Shown here in pieces: positions 1 to 7,155 of a DNA stretch of 8,973 nt; position 1 is the stretch's first letter; the number at the start of each line of letters is the position of its first letter. This DNA comes from Deltaproteobacteria bacterium (lineage in GTDB: Bacteria > Desulfobacterota > Desulfobulbia > Desulfobulbales > VMSU01), in NCBI GenBank assembly GCA_021789795.1, contig JAJYJA010000099.1:1-8973 (forward strand), in the 5' to 3' direction. The notes beneath the pieces were generated by a model. It saw only the letters and a list, made by a program, of their open reading frames with translations. It was not told where the DNA came from and did no database searches. The position numbers and the translations under genes were made by a program.

Positions 1-13
1 CAACCTATTTAGT

Positions 14-19
14 TATAAT
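14..19 (+). promoter_or_regulatory. possible -10 element (TATAAT) upstream of dnaN
   Basis: A perfect match to the sigma-70 -10 hexamer lies 46 bases before the dnaN start codon. The matching -35 region would fall left of the window edge, so it cannot be tested. The surrounding sequence is so AT-rich that a chance match is quite likely. This is a weak inference only. Confidence 0.2.
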
Positions 20-39
20 ATTTAAGAAATAAAAAATAA

Positions 40-57
40 ACCTACTAACTTATAGGT
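40..57 (+). promoter_or_regulatory. short inverted repeat overlapping the dnaN ribosome binding site
   Basis: ACCTA at 40-44 is complementary to TAGGT at 53-57, giving a 5-bp stem with an 8-base loop. The right arm covers part of the AGGTGG ribosome binding site, so the hairpin could partly mask it in the mRNA. A second AACCTA at 2-7 could pair with the same right arm. The stem is short and AT-rich, so any regulatory role is speculative. Confidence 0.2.
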
Positions 58-59
58 GG
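54..59 (+). promoter_or_regulatory. dnaN ribosome binding site
   Basis: AGGTGG is a good Shine-Dalgarno match placed 6 bases before the ATG at 66. It is the clearest ribosome binding site in the window and fixes the dnaN start. Confidence 0.8.
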
Positions 60-65
60 TAACCA

Positions 66-1193
66 ATGATAATCTCCACATCAAGAAACGAATTAGTTAA
101 TAATGTTGCCATGCTCCAAAATGCGGTTGCAAAAAAAGGCACCATATCTATCTTATACAATATATTAATTAAAACAAACAAAGATAGTATAATTTTAACG
201 GCAACAGATTTAGAGATAGGAATTAAAATTGAAATGCCTGCGGAAATAATAGAGGATGGATCTATTACTTTGCCAGCGAAAAAATTTTATGAAATGATAA
301 AAGAAATAACTGATGATGTCATAAACATAAAAATAGCAGAAAACAAATGGGCTAATATTTCAACATCGTCAGGCATATACAAAATTTGTGGAACAGATAG
401 TGAAGAATATCCATCAATACCTGAACCAACAAATAATATTTTTTCTTCTATACCTTGTGATATATTTTCTGAGGCCATAGATAAAATATTATTTTCAATA
501 GCCCAAGAAAATGATAATCAATTTAATCTAGTTGGTGTTCTATTTGAGATAGAAAAAACAGATAACATCAATATATTTAAATTGGTGTCTTCAGACGGAC
601 ATAGAATGTCTCTTTTTGAAAAAGAAATAGATACCGATGTAAGTAAAATACAACCAAACAATATAATTTTAATACCCAAAAAAGGAATTATTGAAGCAAA
701 AAAACTTTGCGAAGCGAATGATTTTATTGAAATGGGTTTTGAAAACAAACAAGTTATTTTTAAATCTGAAAGATATACCATCTTTGTTAAGTTGTTAACC
801 GGAGAATTTCCCAATTATAAAAATATATTTAAATCAGTAAACAAAACCAATTGTATTTATATAGACAGACTTAACTTAATATCTTCTCTAAAAAGGATAA
901 ATATATTTACAGAGGATATTTATAATTCTGTTAGTTTTTTATTTAAAAAAGATAAATTAATTTTATCTTCTCAAAATATAGATATAGGAAGCGCTAATGA
1001 AGAATTACCAATAACTAAAGATAACGATGAGGAATTATCACTTGGTTTTAATGGAAAATATTTTATTGAATCTGTTCAGGTTATGAATAGTGATACCATA
1101 AAAATATATATAACAAATGAAAGAAGTCCATGCTTGATAGAAGGTGACGATGATCAAGGTTTTATGAGCATTATCATGCCAATGCAAATATAA
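66..1193 (+). CDS. dnaN: DNA polymerase III beta subunit (sliding clamp)
   Basis: This gene encodes the ring-shaped processivity clamp that encircles DNA and tethers polymerase III and other clamp-binding proteins in the cytoplasm. The product is 375 residues, close to the usual 365-380, and should fold as three similar domains (roughly 1-120, 125-245 and 250-375). Recognisable family features include TATDLEIG near residue 45, SDGHR at 176-180, GEFPNY near 255, and a C-terminal MPMQI. Clamps usually end in MPMR followed by a hydrophobic residue; here Gln374 replaces the Arg that helps form the partner-peptide pocket. The ATG at 66 follows an AGGTGG site at ideal spacing. gyrB starts 12 bases after the stop. 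The gene is strongly AT-rich: all six arginine codons are AGA or AGG, and the protein is rich in Ile, Asn and Lys, unlike everything downstream of about 2043. The function call is firm; the origin of the composition is not known. Confidence 0.96.
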   Translation: MIISTSRNELVNNVAMLQNAVAKKGTISILYNILIKTNKDSIILTATDLEIGIKIEMPAEIIEDGSITLPAKKFYEMIKEITDDVINIKIAENKWANISTSSGIYKICGTDSEEYPSIPEPTNNIFSSIPCDIFSEAIDKILFSIAQENDNQFNLVGVLFEIEKTDNINIFKLVSSDGHRMSLFEKEIDTDVSKIQPNNIILIPKKGIIEAKKLCEANDFIEMGFENKQVIFKSERYTIFVKLLTGEFPNYKNIFKSVNKTNCIYIDRLNLISSLKRINIFTEDIYNSVSFLFKKDKLILSSQNIDIGSANEELPITKDNDEELSLGFNGKYFIESVQVMNSDTIKIYITNERSPCLIEGDDDQGFMSIIMPMQI

Positions 1194-1197
1194 AAGG
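1193..1197 (+). promoter_or_regulatory. gyrB ribosome binding site
   Basis: AAAGG overlaps the last base of the dnaN stop codon and lies 8 bases before the GTG at 1206. It supports the GTG start of gyrB and suggests translational coupling to dnaN. Confidence 0.6.
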
Positions 1198-1205
1198 TAA
1201 TTATA

Positions 1206-3602
1206 GTGAACCAACAACATAGCGAATACGGTGCTGATAATATAAAGGTTTTGGTTGGCCTAGAAGGGGTTAGGAAAAGGCCTTCCATGTATATTGGAAA
1301 TACTGCTGAGGAAGGACTTCATCATCTTATTTATGAGGTTGTTGACAACAGTATAGATGAAGCTTTAGCTGGTTATTGCACAAAAATAAAAGTTGTCTTC
1401 CATCAAGATGGATCTGTAAGTGTTGAAGATAACGGAAGGGGAATTCCAACCGGAATACATCCAGTTGAAGGTGTATCTGCCCTTGAACTGGTAATGTGTA
1501 CCTTACATGCCGGTGGTAAGTTTGATCATTCTACCTATAAGGTTTCTGGAGGATTGCACGGGGTAGGTGTTTCAGTAGTTAATGCCTTAAGCCTGTGGGC
1601 GGTTGCTGAAGTAAAAAGAGAGGGAAAGGTTTTCAGGCAAAGCTATAAAAGGGGAATAAAAGATGAAGAAGTTAAAATAATAGGAGAAAGTCAATTTACT
1701 GGCACCACCATAACATTTATTCCTGATCCAGAAATTTTTACCGAAACCACAGAATTTAAATATGAGATTATTCAGAATCGGCTTAAAGAAATGGCCTATC
1801 TGAATAAAAATGTAAAAATAATCCTTAAAGACGAAAGAACCGGTGCCAGTGACGAGTTTCATTACGAAGGCGGACTCGTATCTTATGTTGAATATCTAAA
1901 TCGTAACCGCACCACCATTCATCAAGAGCCAATAATGATCGTGGGCGAAAAAGATGAGGTCCAGGTCGAGGCCTGCTTTCAGTATTTCGACGGATATTCA
2001 GAACGATTGTTTTCTTTTGTAAACAATATCAACACAAAAGAAGGCGGCACCCATGTGGCGGGCTTCCGGGGGGCGCTCACCAAGTGCATTAACCGTTACG
2101 CCAGCGACGACATTGTTCCCAAAAACCTGCGGGCCAAATTAGGCGGTGACGATGTCCGAGAGGGGATCACCTGCGTGATCTCGGTTAGGGTTCCCAACCC
2201 CCAATTCGAGGGTCAAACCAAGACCAAGCTCGGCAACTCCGAGGTCAAGGCCGTTGTCGAGTCCATCTGCACCGACAAGCTTTCCGCCTACCTGGAAGAA
2301 CATCCCCAAGAGGCCAAAAAGATCCTCGCCAAGGCAATCGACGCCTTACGTGCCCGGGAGGCGGCCCGCAAGGCCAAGGAGCTATCGCGCAAGAAAAGCT
2401 CCGGCCTTGACCTGATGATGGCGGGCAAGCTCGCGGAATGTCAGGCCAAGGATCCGGCTCAACGCGAGATATTCATCGTCGAGGGCGATTCGGCGGGCGG
2501 CAGCGCCAAGCAGGGCCGCGATCGTTCCATCCAGGCCATCTTGCCCCTGCGCGGCAAGATCATGAACGTGGAAAAGGCCAGGTTCGACCGGGTATTGAGC
2601 AGCGAGGAGATCAAGCAGGTCATCGCCGCCCTGGGGACTGGCATCGGCAAGGACGAGTTCGAGCTGGACAAACTCCGCTATCACAAGATCATCATCATGA
2701 CCGACGCCGACGTGGATGGCGCCCATATCCGCACATTATTGCTCACCTTTTTCTACCGGCAGATGACCCCGTTGGTTGAAAACGGTCACATCTACATCGG
2801 TCAGCCGCCATTGTATCGGCTGGGCCGAGGCAAGAAGGAGCAGTTTTTCACCGACGAGGAGAGCTTTAACCGTTACCTCTTCACCCAGGCCGGGGAGCAG
2901 ATGCGGGTCATGGCGGACGGCGGGGAACCGATAATCCAAGATGAGCTTATAAAATTGTTGCAAAAATTGTCCGGCTACCAGCGGTTGATTGATTATCTGG
3001 CCCGGATCAACCTCGGCCTGGACCTGGTCAACTTCCTCTTGGCCAGCCAGGTCAACTCGGCGGATCAGTTCGAGGATGAATCCTTGGTGCGGCGCCTCAA
3101 GGAGGGGGTGGCCAACCGCGGGCTAACCGTCAGTCAGCCACGCAACTGCCATTGGAAGCCCAGTTGTTACGAATTCGACGCCGCCATCCGGGACAAGGCC
3201 CACATGGTGGTAACCGTCGGTCCCCAGATCCCCTTGATCCCCGAATACCGGCAATGCCTGGCCCTCTACCCGGCCATCAGCGCTTATCTGCAGACGGGGT
3301 TCTCGATTGAGTCCGGCGATAAGACCATTGCGGTGGACAACTGGCAGCAGTTGATCTCGATGGTGAAGAGCGAGACCTTCAAGGGCAGCACCCTGCAACG
3401 CTACAAGGGCCTGGGCGAGATGAACCCGGAGCAGCTTTGGGAGACCACCATGAACCCGGAAAAACGCCGGCTGTTGCAGGTGACCATCAACGACGCGGTG
3501 CAGGCGGACGACATCTTCACCACCCTCATGGGCGACAAGGTGGAGCCCCGGCGCGAGTTCATCCAGAACCATGCCCTGGAAGTCAGCGAGTTGGATATCT
3601 AA
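1206..3602 (+). CDS. gyrB: DNA gyrase subunit B
   Basis: GyrB is the ATPase subunit of DNA gyrase, which introduces negative supercoils as an A2B2 complex. The 798-residue product begins at GTG. The GHKL ATPase domain shows Glu44 (general base) and Asn48 in YEVVDNSIDEA, Asp75 in DNGRGIP, the GGLHGVGVSVVNALS lid at 115-129, and Lys339 in the QTKTKLG loop. The TOPRIM domain shows EGDSAGG at 426-432 and DADVDG at 500-505, the metal-binding acids. The tail motif QRYKGLGEMNPEQLW begins at residue 731. Residues of about 555-725 form a large insert like that of the 804-residue E. coli protein, absent from short ~640-residue GyrBs. PLRGK at 447-451 has Arg where E. coli has Lys447, a common natural variant. 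Codon use changes sharply near codon 280: ATA supplies 10 of 21 Ile codons before it and 1 of the next 21 after it. The frame stays open throughout. Confidence 0.97.
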   Translation: MNQQHSEYGADNIKVLVGLEGVRKRPSMYIGNTAEEGLHHLIYEVVDNSIDEALAGYCTKIKVVFHQDGSVSVEDNGRGIPTGIHPVEGVSALELVMCTLHAGGKFDHSTYKVSGGLHGVGVSVVNALSLWAVAEVKREGKVFRQSYKRGIKDEEVKIIGESQFTGTTITFIPDPEIFTETTEFKYEIIQNRLKEMAYLNKNVKIILKDERTGASDEFHYEGGLVSYVEYLNRNRTTIHQEPIMIVGEKDEVQVEACFQYFDGYSERLFSFVNNINTKEGGTHVAGFRGALTKCINRYASDDIVPKNLRAKLGGDDVREGITCVISVRVPNPQFEGQTKTKLGNSEVKAVVESICTDKLSAYLEEHPQEAKKILAKAIDALRAREAARKAKELSRKKSSGLDLMMAGKLAECQAKDPAQREIFIVEGDSAGGSAKQGRDRSIQAILPLRGKIMNVEKARFDRVLSSEEIKQVIAALGTGIGKDEFELDKLRYHKIIIMTDADVDGAHIRTLLLTFFYRQMTPLVENGHIYIGQPPLYRLGRGKKEQFFTDEESFNRYLFTQAGEQMRVMADGGEPIIQDELIKLLQKLSGYQRLIDYLARINLGLDLVNFLLASQVNSADQFEDESLVRRLKEGVANRGLTVSQPRNCHWKPSCYEFDAAIRDKAHMVVTVGPQIPLIPEYRQCLALYPAISAYLQTGFSIESGDKTIAVDNWQQLISMVKSETFKGSTLQRYKGLGEMNPEQLWETTMNPEKRRLLQVTINDAVQADDIFTTLMGDKVEPRREFIQNHALEVSELDI
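1850..2045. other. compositional transition zone inside gyrB (AT-rich to GC-rich)
   Basis: Hand counts of sampled 60-base rows give about 13-33% GC in dnaN, 30-45% for most rows from 1201 to 1920, 50% at 1921-1980, 30% at 1981-2040, and 65% at 2041-2100. Arginine codons change from AGR (7 of 8 up to codon 211) to CGN (3 of 3 at codons 233-267), so the switch begins before the sharp step. The step falls in the codons for the conserved NNINTKEGGTH motif. There is no frameshift, repeat or mobile element at the junction. Confidence 0.8.
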
Positions 3603-3645
3603 GGTCAAAAACAATAACCACAAAATTTATCTAGGTAATTAACTC
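3603..3645 (+). promoter_or_regulatory. gyrB-gyrA spacer with gyrA ribosome binding site
   Basis: This 43-base gap is AT-rich compared with the genes on either side. TAGGT at 3632-3636 is a modest Shine-Dalgarno match about 9-10 bases before the gyrA GTG. I see no hairpin with a T-run, so read-through from gyrB is expected. A separate gyrA promoter cannot be excluded, but no convincing -35/-10 pair is visible. Confidence 0.45.
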
Positions 3646-6114
3646 GTGGAAGATAACGATACCAGTTTTGTAACTCAGACCATCTCCATCGAGAGCGAGC
3701 TTAAGAAGTCCTATCTCGATTACGCGATGAGCGTCATCATTGGCCGGGCCCTGCCCGATGTCAGAGATGGCTTGAAACCGGTGCATCGCCGGGCCCTGTT
3801 CGCCATGCGGGAATTGAACAACTTCCATAACCGCCCCTACCTCAAGTCGGCCCGTATCGTCGGCGACGTGATCGGTAAGTATCACCCCCACGGCGATACC
3901 GCGGCCTACGACACCATCGTCCGCATGGCCCAGGATTTTTCCCTGCGTTACCCGCTGGTGGACGGCCAGGGCAACTTCGGCTCGGTGGACGGCGACTCCC
4001 CGGCGGCCATGCGTTACACCGAGGCCCGGATGACCAAGCTCGACCAGGAGATCATCGCCGATCTGGACAAGGATACGGTCGATTTCATCCCCAACTACGA
4101 CAACAGCCTAAGCGAGCCGGTGGTCTTTCCCACCAAGATCCCCAACCTCCTGGTCAACGGCTCCTCCGGCATCGCGGTGGGCATGGCGACCAACATCCCG
4201 CCCCACAACCTGACCGAGGTCATGGACGGCCTGATCGCCCTGATCGACAATCCCGACCTTTCCATCCGGGAGTTGATGGCGATCATCACCGGCCCGGATT
4301 TCCCCACCGGCGGCCTGATCTGCGGCCGGGCCGGCATCCGCGAGGCCTACGAGACCGGCCGGGGCTCGGTTATCATGCGGGCCAAGACCCACCTGGAAAA
4401 GCAGGACAAGACAAGCCGCGAGGCGATCATCATCGACGAGATCCCCTATCAGCAGAACAAGGCGTCCTTGGTGGAGAAAATCGCCATCCTGATCAAGGAA
4501 AAGCGGATCGAATCGGTGTCCACGGTGCGCGACGAGTCGGACCGGGAGGGGATGCGCGTCGTCCTGGAATTAAAAAAGGACGAGATCGCCGATGTGGTCT
4601 TGAATCAACTCTACCAGATGACCCCGATGCAGAAGAGCTACGGGATCATCATGTTAAGCATCGTCAACAACCGCCCGGAGATACTGAACCTAAAGCAGAC
4701 CCTGGAATACTTCATCCTGCACCGCAAGACCGTCATCTACCGCCGCACCGCCTATGACCTGAAGCGAGCCGAGGAACGGGCCCATATCCTGGAGGGATTG
4801 AAGATCGCGATCAGCAACCTCGACGAGACGGTGGAGTTGATCAAGAAGTCCGCCAACCCCGCCGAGGCCGCCGCCGCCCTGATGAATCGTTTCGGCCTCA
4901 CCGAGATTCAGGCGAAATCCATCCTGGAGATGCGCCTCCAGCGCCTGACCGGCCTGGAGCGGGACAAGATCATCGCCGAATACAACGAGCTGCTGGAAAA
5001 GATACGCTACTACCACCAGATACTTAATGACGAATCCCTGGTGATGTCCATTATCCGTGAGGAGTTCGTGGAGATCAAGGGCCTTTACGGCGACGCCCGG
5101 CGCACCGAGATCATCGAGGCCGCGGACGAGATCCTGCCCGAAGACCTGATCATTCAGGAAGACATGGTGGTCACCGTCACCCACAAGGGCTACATCAAGC
5201 GCAGCCCGGCGGAGATCTACCGGGCCCAGCGGCGGGGCGGCAAGGGGGTCAGCGGCGCCAGCACCGACGAGGAGGATTTCGTCTGCCACCTGTTTTTGCC
5301 CTCCACCCACGACACCTTCCTCTTCTTCACCAACCTGGGCCGGGTGTTCTGGCGCAAGGTCTATGAAATACCCCAGGCGGGCCGCACCGCCAAGGGCAAG
5401 GCGATCGTCAACTTCCTGGAGCTGTCCGCCGAGGAGAAGGTGGCCGCCATCCTGCCGGTCAAGGGCTTTGACTGTGGCTCCGGCGAGTGCTACATCATGA
5501 TGGTGACCAAACTCGGCATCGTCAAGAAGACCCCGCTTGCCGAGTTCAGCCGCCCCATTCGCCGGGGCAAGATCGCCCTTACCATCCGTGAGGACGACGA
5601 GATCATCTCCGCGGTGCTGACCAGCGGCCAGGACGATATCCTCCTGATCAGCCGGGACGGCAAGGCGGCCCGCTTCAACGAGGCCGACGTCCGGCCCATG
5701 GGCCGCACCGCCAGCGGGGTGCGGGGTATTAACCTGGAGGACGACAACATTGTGGTCGGGGTGGTGGTCATCAACTCCGACGCCTCGATCCTCACCATCA
5801 CCGAAAACGGCTACGGCAAGCGCAGCTCCGCCGACGAGTATTCGTCCCACCGGCGGGGCAGCAAGGGGGTGTTCGCCATCAAGACCAGCGAGCGCAACGG
5901 CAAGGTGGTGGGCGCCATGCAGGTGAGCGACACCGACGAGATCATGATGATCACCAACGGCGGCAAGATCATCCGCATCACCATGGAGCAGATGCGGGTG
6001 ATTGGCCGCAACACCCAAGGGGTGCGGATGATCAACCTGGCGCCGGGAGAGAAGGTGGTGGCCATGGATTTGGTGGCCGAGCGCGACAACGTTTCCGAGG
6101 ATGAAGGCGAATAA
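3646..6114 (+). CDS. gyrA: DNA gyrase subunit A
   Basis: GyrA cuts and rejoins the DNA gate of gyrase and wraps DNA for supercoiling. The product is 822 residues, within the normal range. The winged-helix breakage domain holds the catalytic Arg123-Tyr124 pair in AAMRYTE. The quinolone-resistance region reads GKYHPHGDTAAYD, with Thr85 and Asp89 at the positions of E. coli Ser83 and Asp87; Thr at the first site is a common wild-type state outside enterics. A tower and coiled-coil region follows, including FGLTEIQAKSILEMRLQRL. The C-terminal domain carries six beta-pinwheel blades, and the GyrA box QRRGGKG at 528-534 distinguishes it from ParC. A degenerate copy, HRRGSKG, lies in blade five. Blade three contains a short Cys-bearing loop (DCGSGEC). 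The acidic tail is short. The start is GTG at 3646, followed by the conserved SYLDYAMSVIIGRALPDVRDG. The 3' end overlaps gpsA by 14 bases. The gene is GC-rich throughout. Confidence 0.97.
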   Translation: MEDNDTSFVTQTISIESELKKSYLDYAMSVIIGRALPDVRDGLKPVHRRALFAMRELNNFHNRPYLKSARIVGDVIGKYHPHGDTAAYDTIVRMAQDFSLRYPLVDGQGNFGSVDGDSPAAMRYTEARMTKLDQEIIADLDKDTVDFIPNYDNSLSEPVVFPTKIPNLLVNGSSGIAVGMATNIPPHNLTEVMDGLIALIDNPDLSIRELMAIITGPDFPTGGLICGRAGIREAYETGRGSVIMRAKTHLEKQDKTSREAIIIDEIPYQQNKASLVEKIAILIKEKRIESVSTVRDESDREGMRVVLELKKDEIADVVLNQLYQMTPMQKSYGIIMLSIVNNRPEILNLKQTLEYFILHRKTVIYRRTAYDLKRAEERAHILEGLKIAISNLDETVELIKKSANPAEAAAALMNRFGLTEIQAKSILEMRLQRLTGLERDKIIAEYNELLEKIRYYHQILNDESLVMSIIREEFVEIKGLYGDARRTEIIEAADEILPEDLIIQEDMVVTVTHKGYIKRSPAEIYRAQRRGGKGVSGASTDEEDFVCHLFLPSTHDTFLFFTNLGRVFWRKVYEIPQAGRTAKGKAIVNFLELSAEEKVAAILPVKGFDCGSGECYIMMVTKLGIVKKTPLAEFSRPIRRGKIALTIREDDEIISAVLTSGQDDILLISRDGKAARFNEADVRPMGRTASGVRGINLEDDNIVVGVVVINSDASILTITENGYGKRSSADEYSSHRRGSKGVFAIKTSERNGKVVGAMQVSDTDEIMMITNGGKIIRITMEQMRVIGRNTQGVRMINLAPGEKVVAMDLVAERDNVSEDEGE

Positions 6115-7120
6115 GGCGACGATGGCGGTCATCGGGGCCGGGAGTTGGGGCACCGCCCTGGCCTTGCTCCTGGCCCGCAAGGGGATGACGGTCAAGCTGT
6201 GGGCCCACCGTCAGGACCATGTCGAGGAGCTTCAGGCCAACCGCGAGAACCGCGCCTATCTACCGGGCTTCACCCTTCCCGAGAACATTACGGTCAGCTC
6301 CGAGTTGGCCCAGGTCTTACCCGGCGCCGCCACCGTGCTCATGGTGGTGCCCTCCCACGGCTACCGGACGGTGTTTGGACGGCTTAAGGAGCTACTCGCC
6401 CCCGAGGCCGTGGTCGTCTCCGCCAGCAAGGGCATTGAGAACGACAGCCTGATGACCATGACCCAGGTCATGGATGAGGAACGGCCCGGCGGCCGCTACG
6501 CGGTGCTGAGCGGCCCCAGTTTCGCCCGTGAGGTGGCGGCGGGTCAGCCCACCGCCGTCACCGTGGCGGCGGGCGATTTGGGGGTGGCCACCAGGGTGCA
6601 GGAGCTGTTTTTTACCGAGACCTTCCGGGTTTATACCAGCACCGACGTGATCGGGGTGGAGTTGGGCGGGCCGCTGAAGAACATCGTGGCCATCGCCGCC
6701 GGCATCTGCGACGGCCTGGGTTACGGCACCAACACCCGGGCCGCCCTGATTACCAGGGGCCTGGCCGAGATCACCCGGCTGGCGGTGAAGATGGGGGCCA
6801 GTCCGCTTACCATGTCCGGCCTGGCCGGGCTGGGCGATTTGGTGCTTACCTGCACCGGGGAGCTGTCCCGAAACCGGCATGTCGGGGTGCAACTCGGCCA
6901 AGGCAAGACCATTGACACCATCCAGAACGAGATGAAGATGGTGGCCGAGGGGGTTAAGACCACCCGTTCCGTCTGGCACTTGGCCAGGAAGATGCAAGTC
7001 GAGATGCCGATTATGGAGCAGGTTTACCTGGTGCTCTACGAGGGCAAGCGCTGCCGGGAGGCGGTGAATACCCTGTTGCAGCGCGACCAGAAGGAAGAGA
7101 TGGTACTGTTTTCCCGATAG
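6101..7120 (+). CDS. gpsA: NAD(P)+-dependent glycerol-3-phosphate dehydrogenase
   Basis: GpsA reduces dihydroxyacetone phosphate to sn-glycerol 3-phosphate in the cytoplasm, supplying the backbone for phospholipids. The 339-residue product has an N-terminal Rossmann fold with GAGSWG at 12-17, then SGPSF at 137-141. The C-terminal helical domain carries the catalytic Lys193 in LGGPLKNI, Asp246 in GLAGLGDLVLTC, and Arg257-Asn258 in SRNR for substrate phosphate binding. These match the family pattern fully. The first ATG, at 6101, overlaps gyrA by 14 bases but has only CGAGG directly abutting it. The ATG at 6122 (residue 8, giving MAVIGAGSWG and 332 residues) has TAAGG at 6112-6116, 5 bases upstream, and may be the true start; E. 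coli GpsA also has seven residues before the equivalent position. Either way, translation is probably coupled to gyrA. A waaF-type gene follows after 35 bases, grouping membrane-lipid and LPS functions. Confidence 0.95.
   Translation: MKANKATMAVIGAGSWGTALALLLARKGMTVKLWAHRQDHVEELQANRENRAYLPGFTLPENITVSSELAQVLPGAATVLMVVPSHGYRTVFGRLKELLAPEAVVVSASKGIENDSLMTMTQVMDEERPGGRYAVLSGPSFAREVAAGQPTAVTVAAGDLGVATRVQELFFTETFRVYTSTDVIGVELGGPLKNIVAIAAGICDGLGYGTNTRAALITRGLAEITRLAVKMGASPLTMSGLAGLGDLVLTCTGELSRNRHVGVQLGQGKTIDTIQNEMKMVAEGVKTTRSVWHLARKMQVEMPIMEQVYLVLYEGKRCREAVNTLLQRDQKEEMVLFSR
6112..6116 (+). promoter_or_regulatory. ribosome binding site favouring the internal gpsA start at 6122
   Basis: TAAGG includes the gyrA stop codon and lies 5 bases before the ATG at 6122. 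No comparably placed site precedes the ATG at 6101, so this site argues for the shorter GpsA. The argument is moderate because overlapping genes can initiate by coupling without a strong site. Confidence 0.45.
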
Positions 7121-7141
7121 ATTCTCGCCCCGCCAACCCCA

Positions 7142-7154
7142 AACTCCCCGAGTT
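7142..7154 (+). repeat. small perfect hairpin just before waaF
   Basis: AACTC and GAGTT flank a CCC loop, ending one base before the waaF ATG at 7156. It occupies the place where a Shine-Dalgarno site would be, and no purine-rich site is visible there. There is no T-run after it, so it is not a rho-independent terminator. It may be chance, or a hint that translation starts further downstream. Confidence 0.3.
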
Positions 7155-7155
7155 C

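Noticed and set aside
313..340. Possible DnaA boxes or origin elements in the AT-rich left part
   Set aside because: I found no cluster of TTATCCACA-like sites in 1-65 or in dnaN. The AT-richness is coding sequence with a normal clamp product, so no origin is called.
1206..3602. Possible intein or insertion within gyrB because of its length (798 residues)
   Set aside because: The extra residues (about 555-725) match the position and size of the natural insert in E. coli-type GyrB, and no splicing motifs are present.
2382..3623. Several minus-strand open frames opposite the 3' half of gyrB
   Set aside because: They begin to appear where the sequence becomes GC-rich and stops become rare. They have no recognisable motifs and no ribosome binding sites, so they are shadows of gyrB.
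4690..6195. 501-codon open frame on the minus strand opposite gyrA and the start of gpsA
   Set aside because: It lies opposite a clear gyrA with all family motifs. Its product is a low-complexity mix of His, Gly, Asp, Val and Leu, as expected when a GC-rich gene is read on the other strand. No domain is recognisable.
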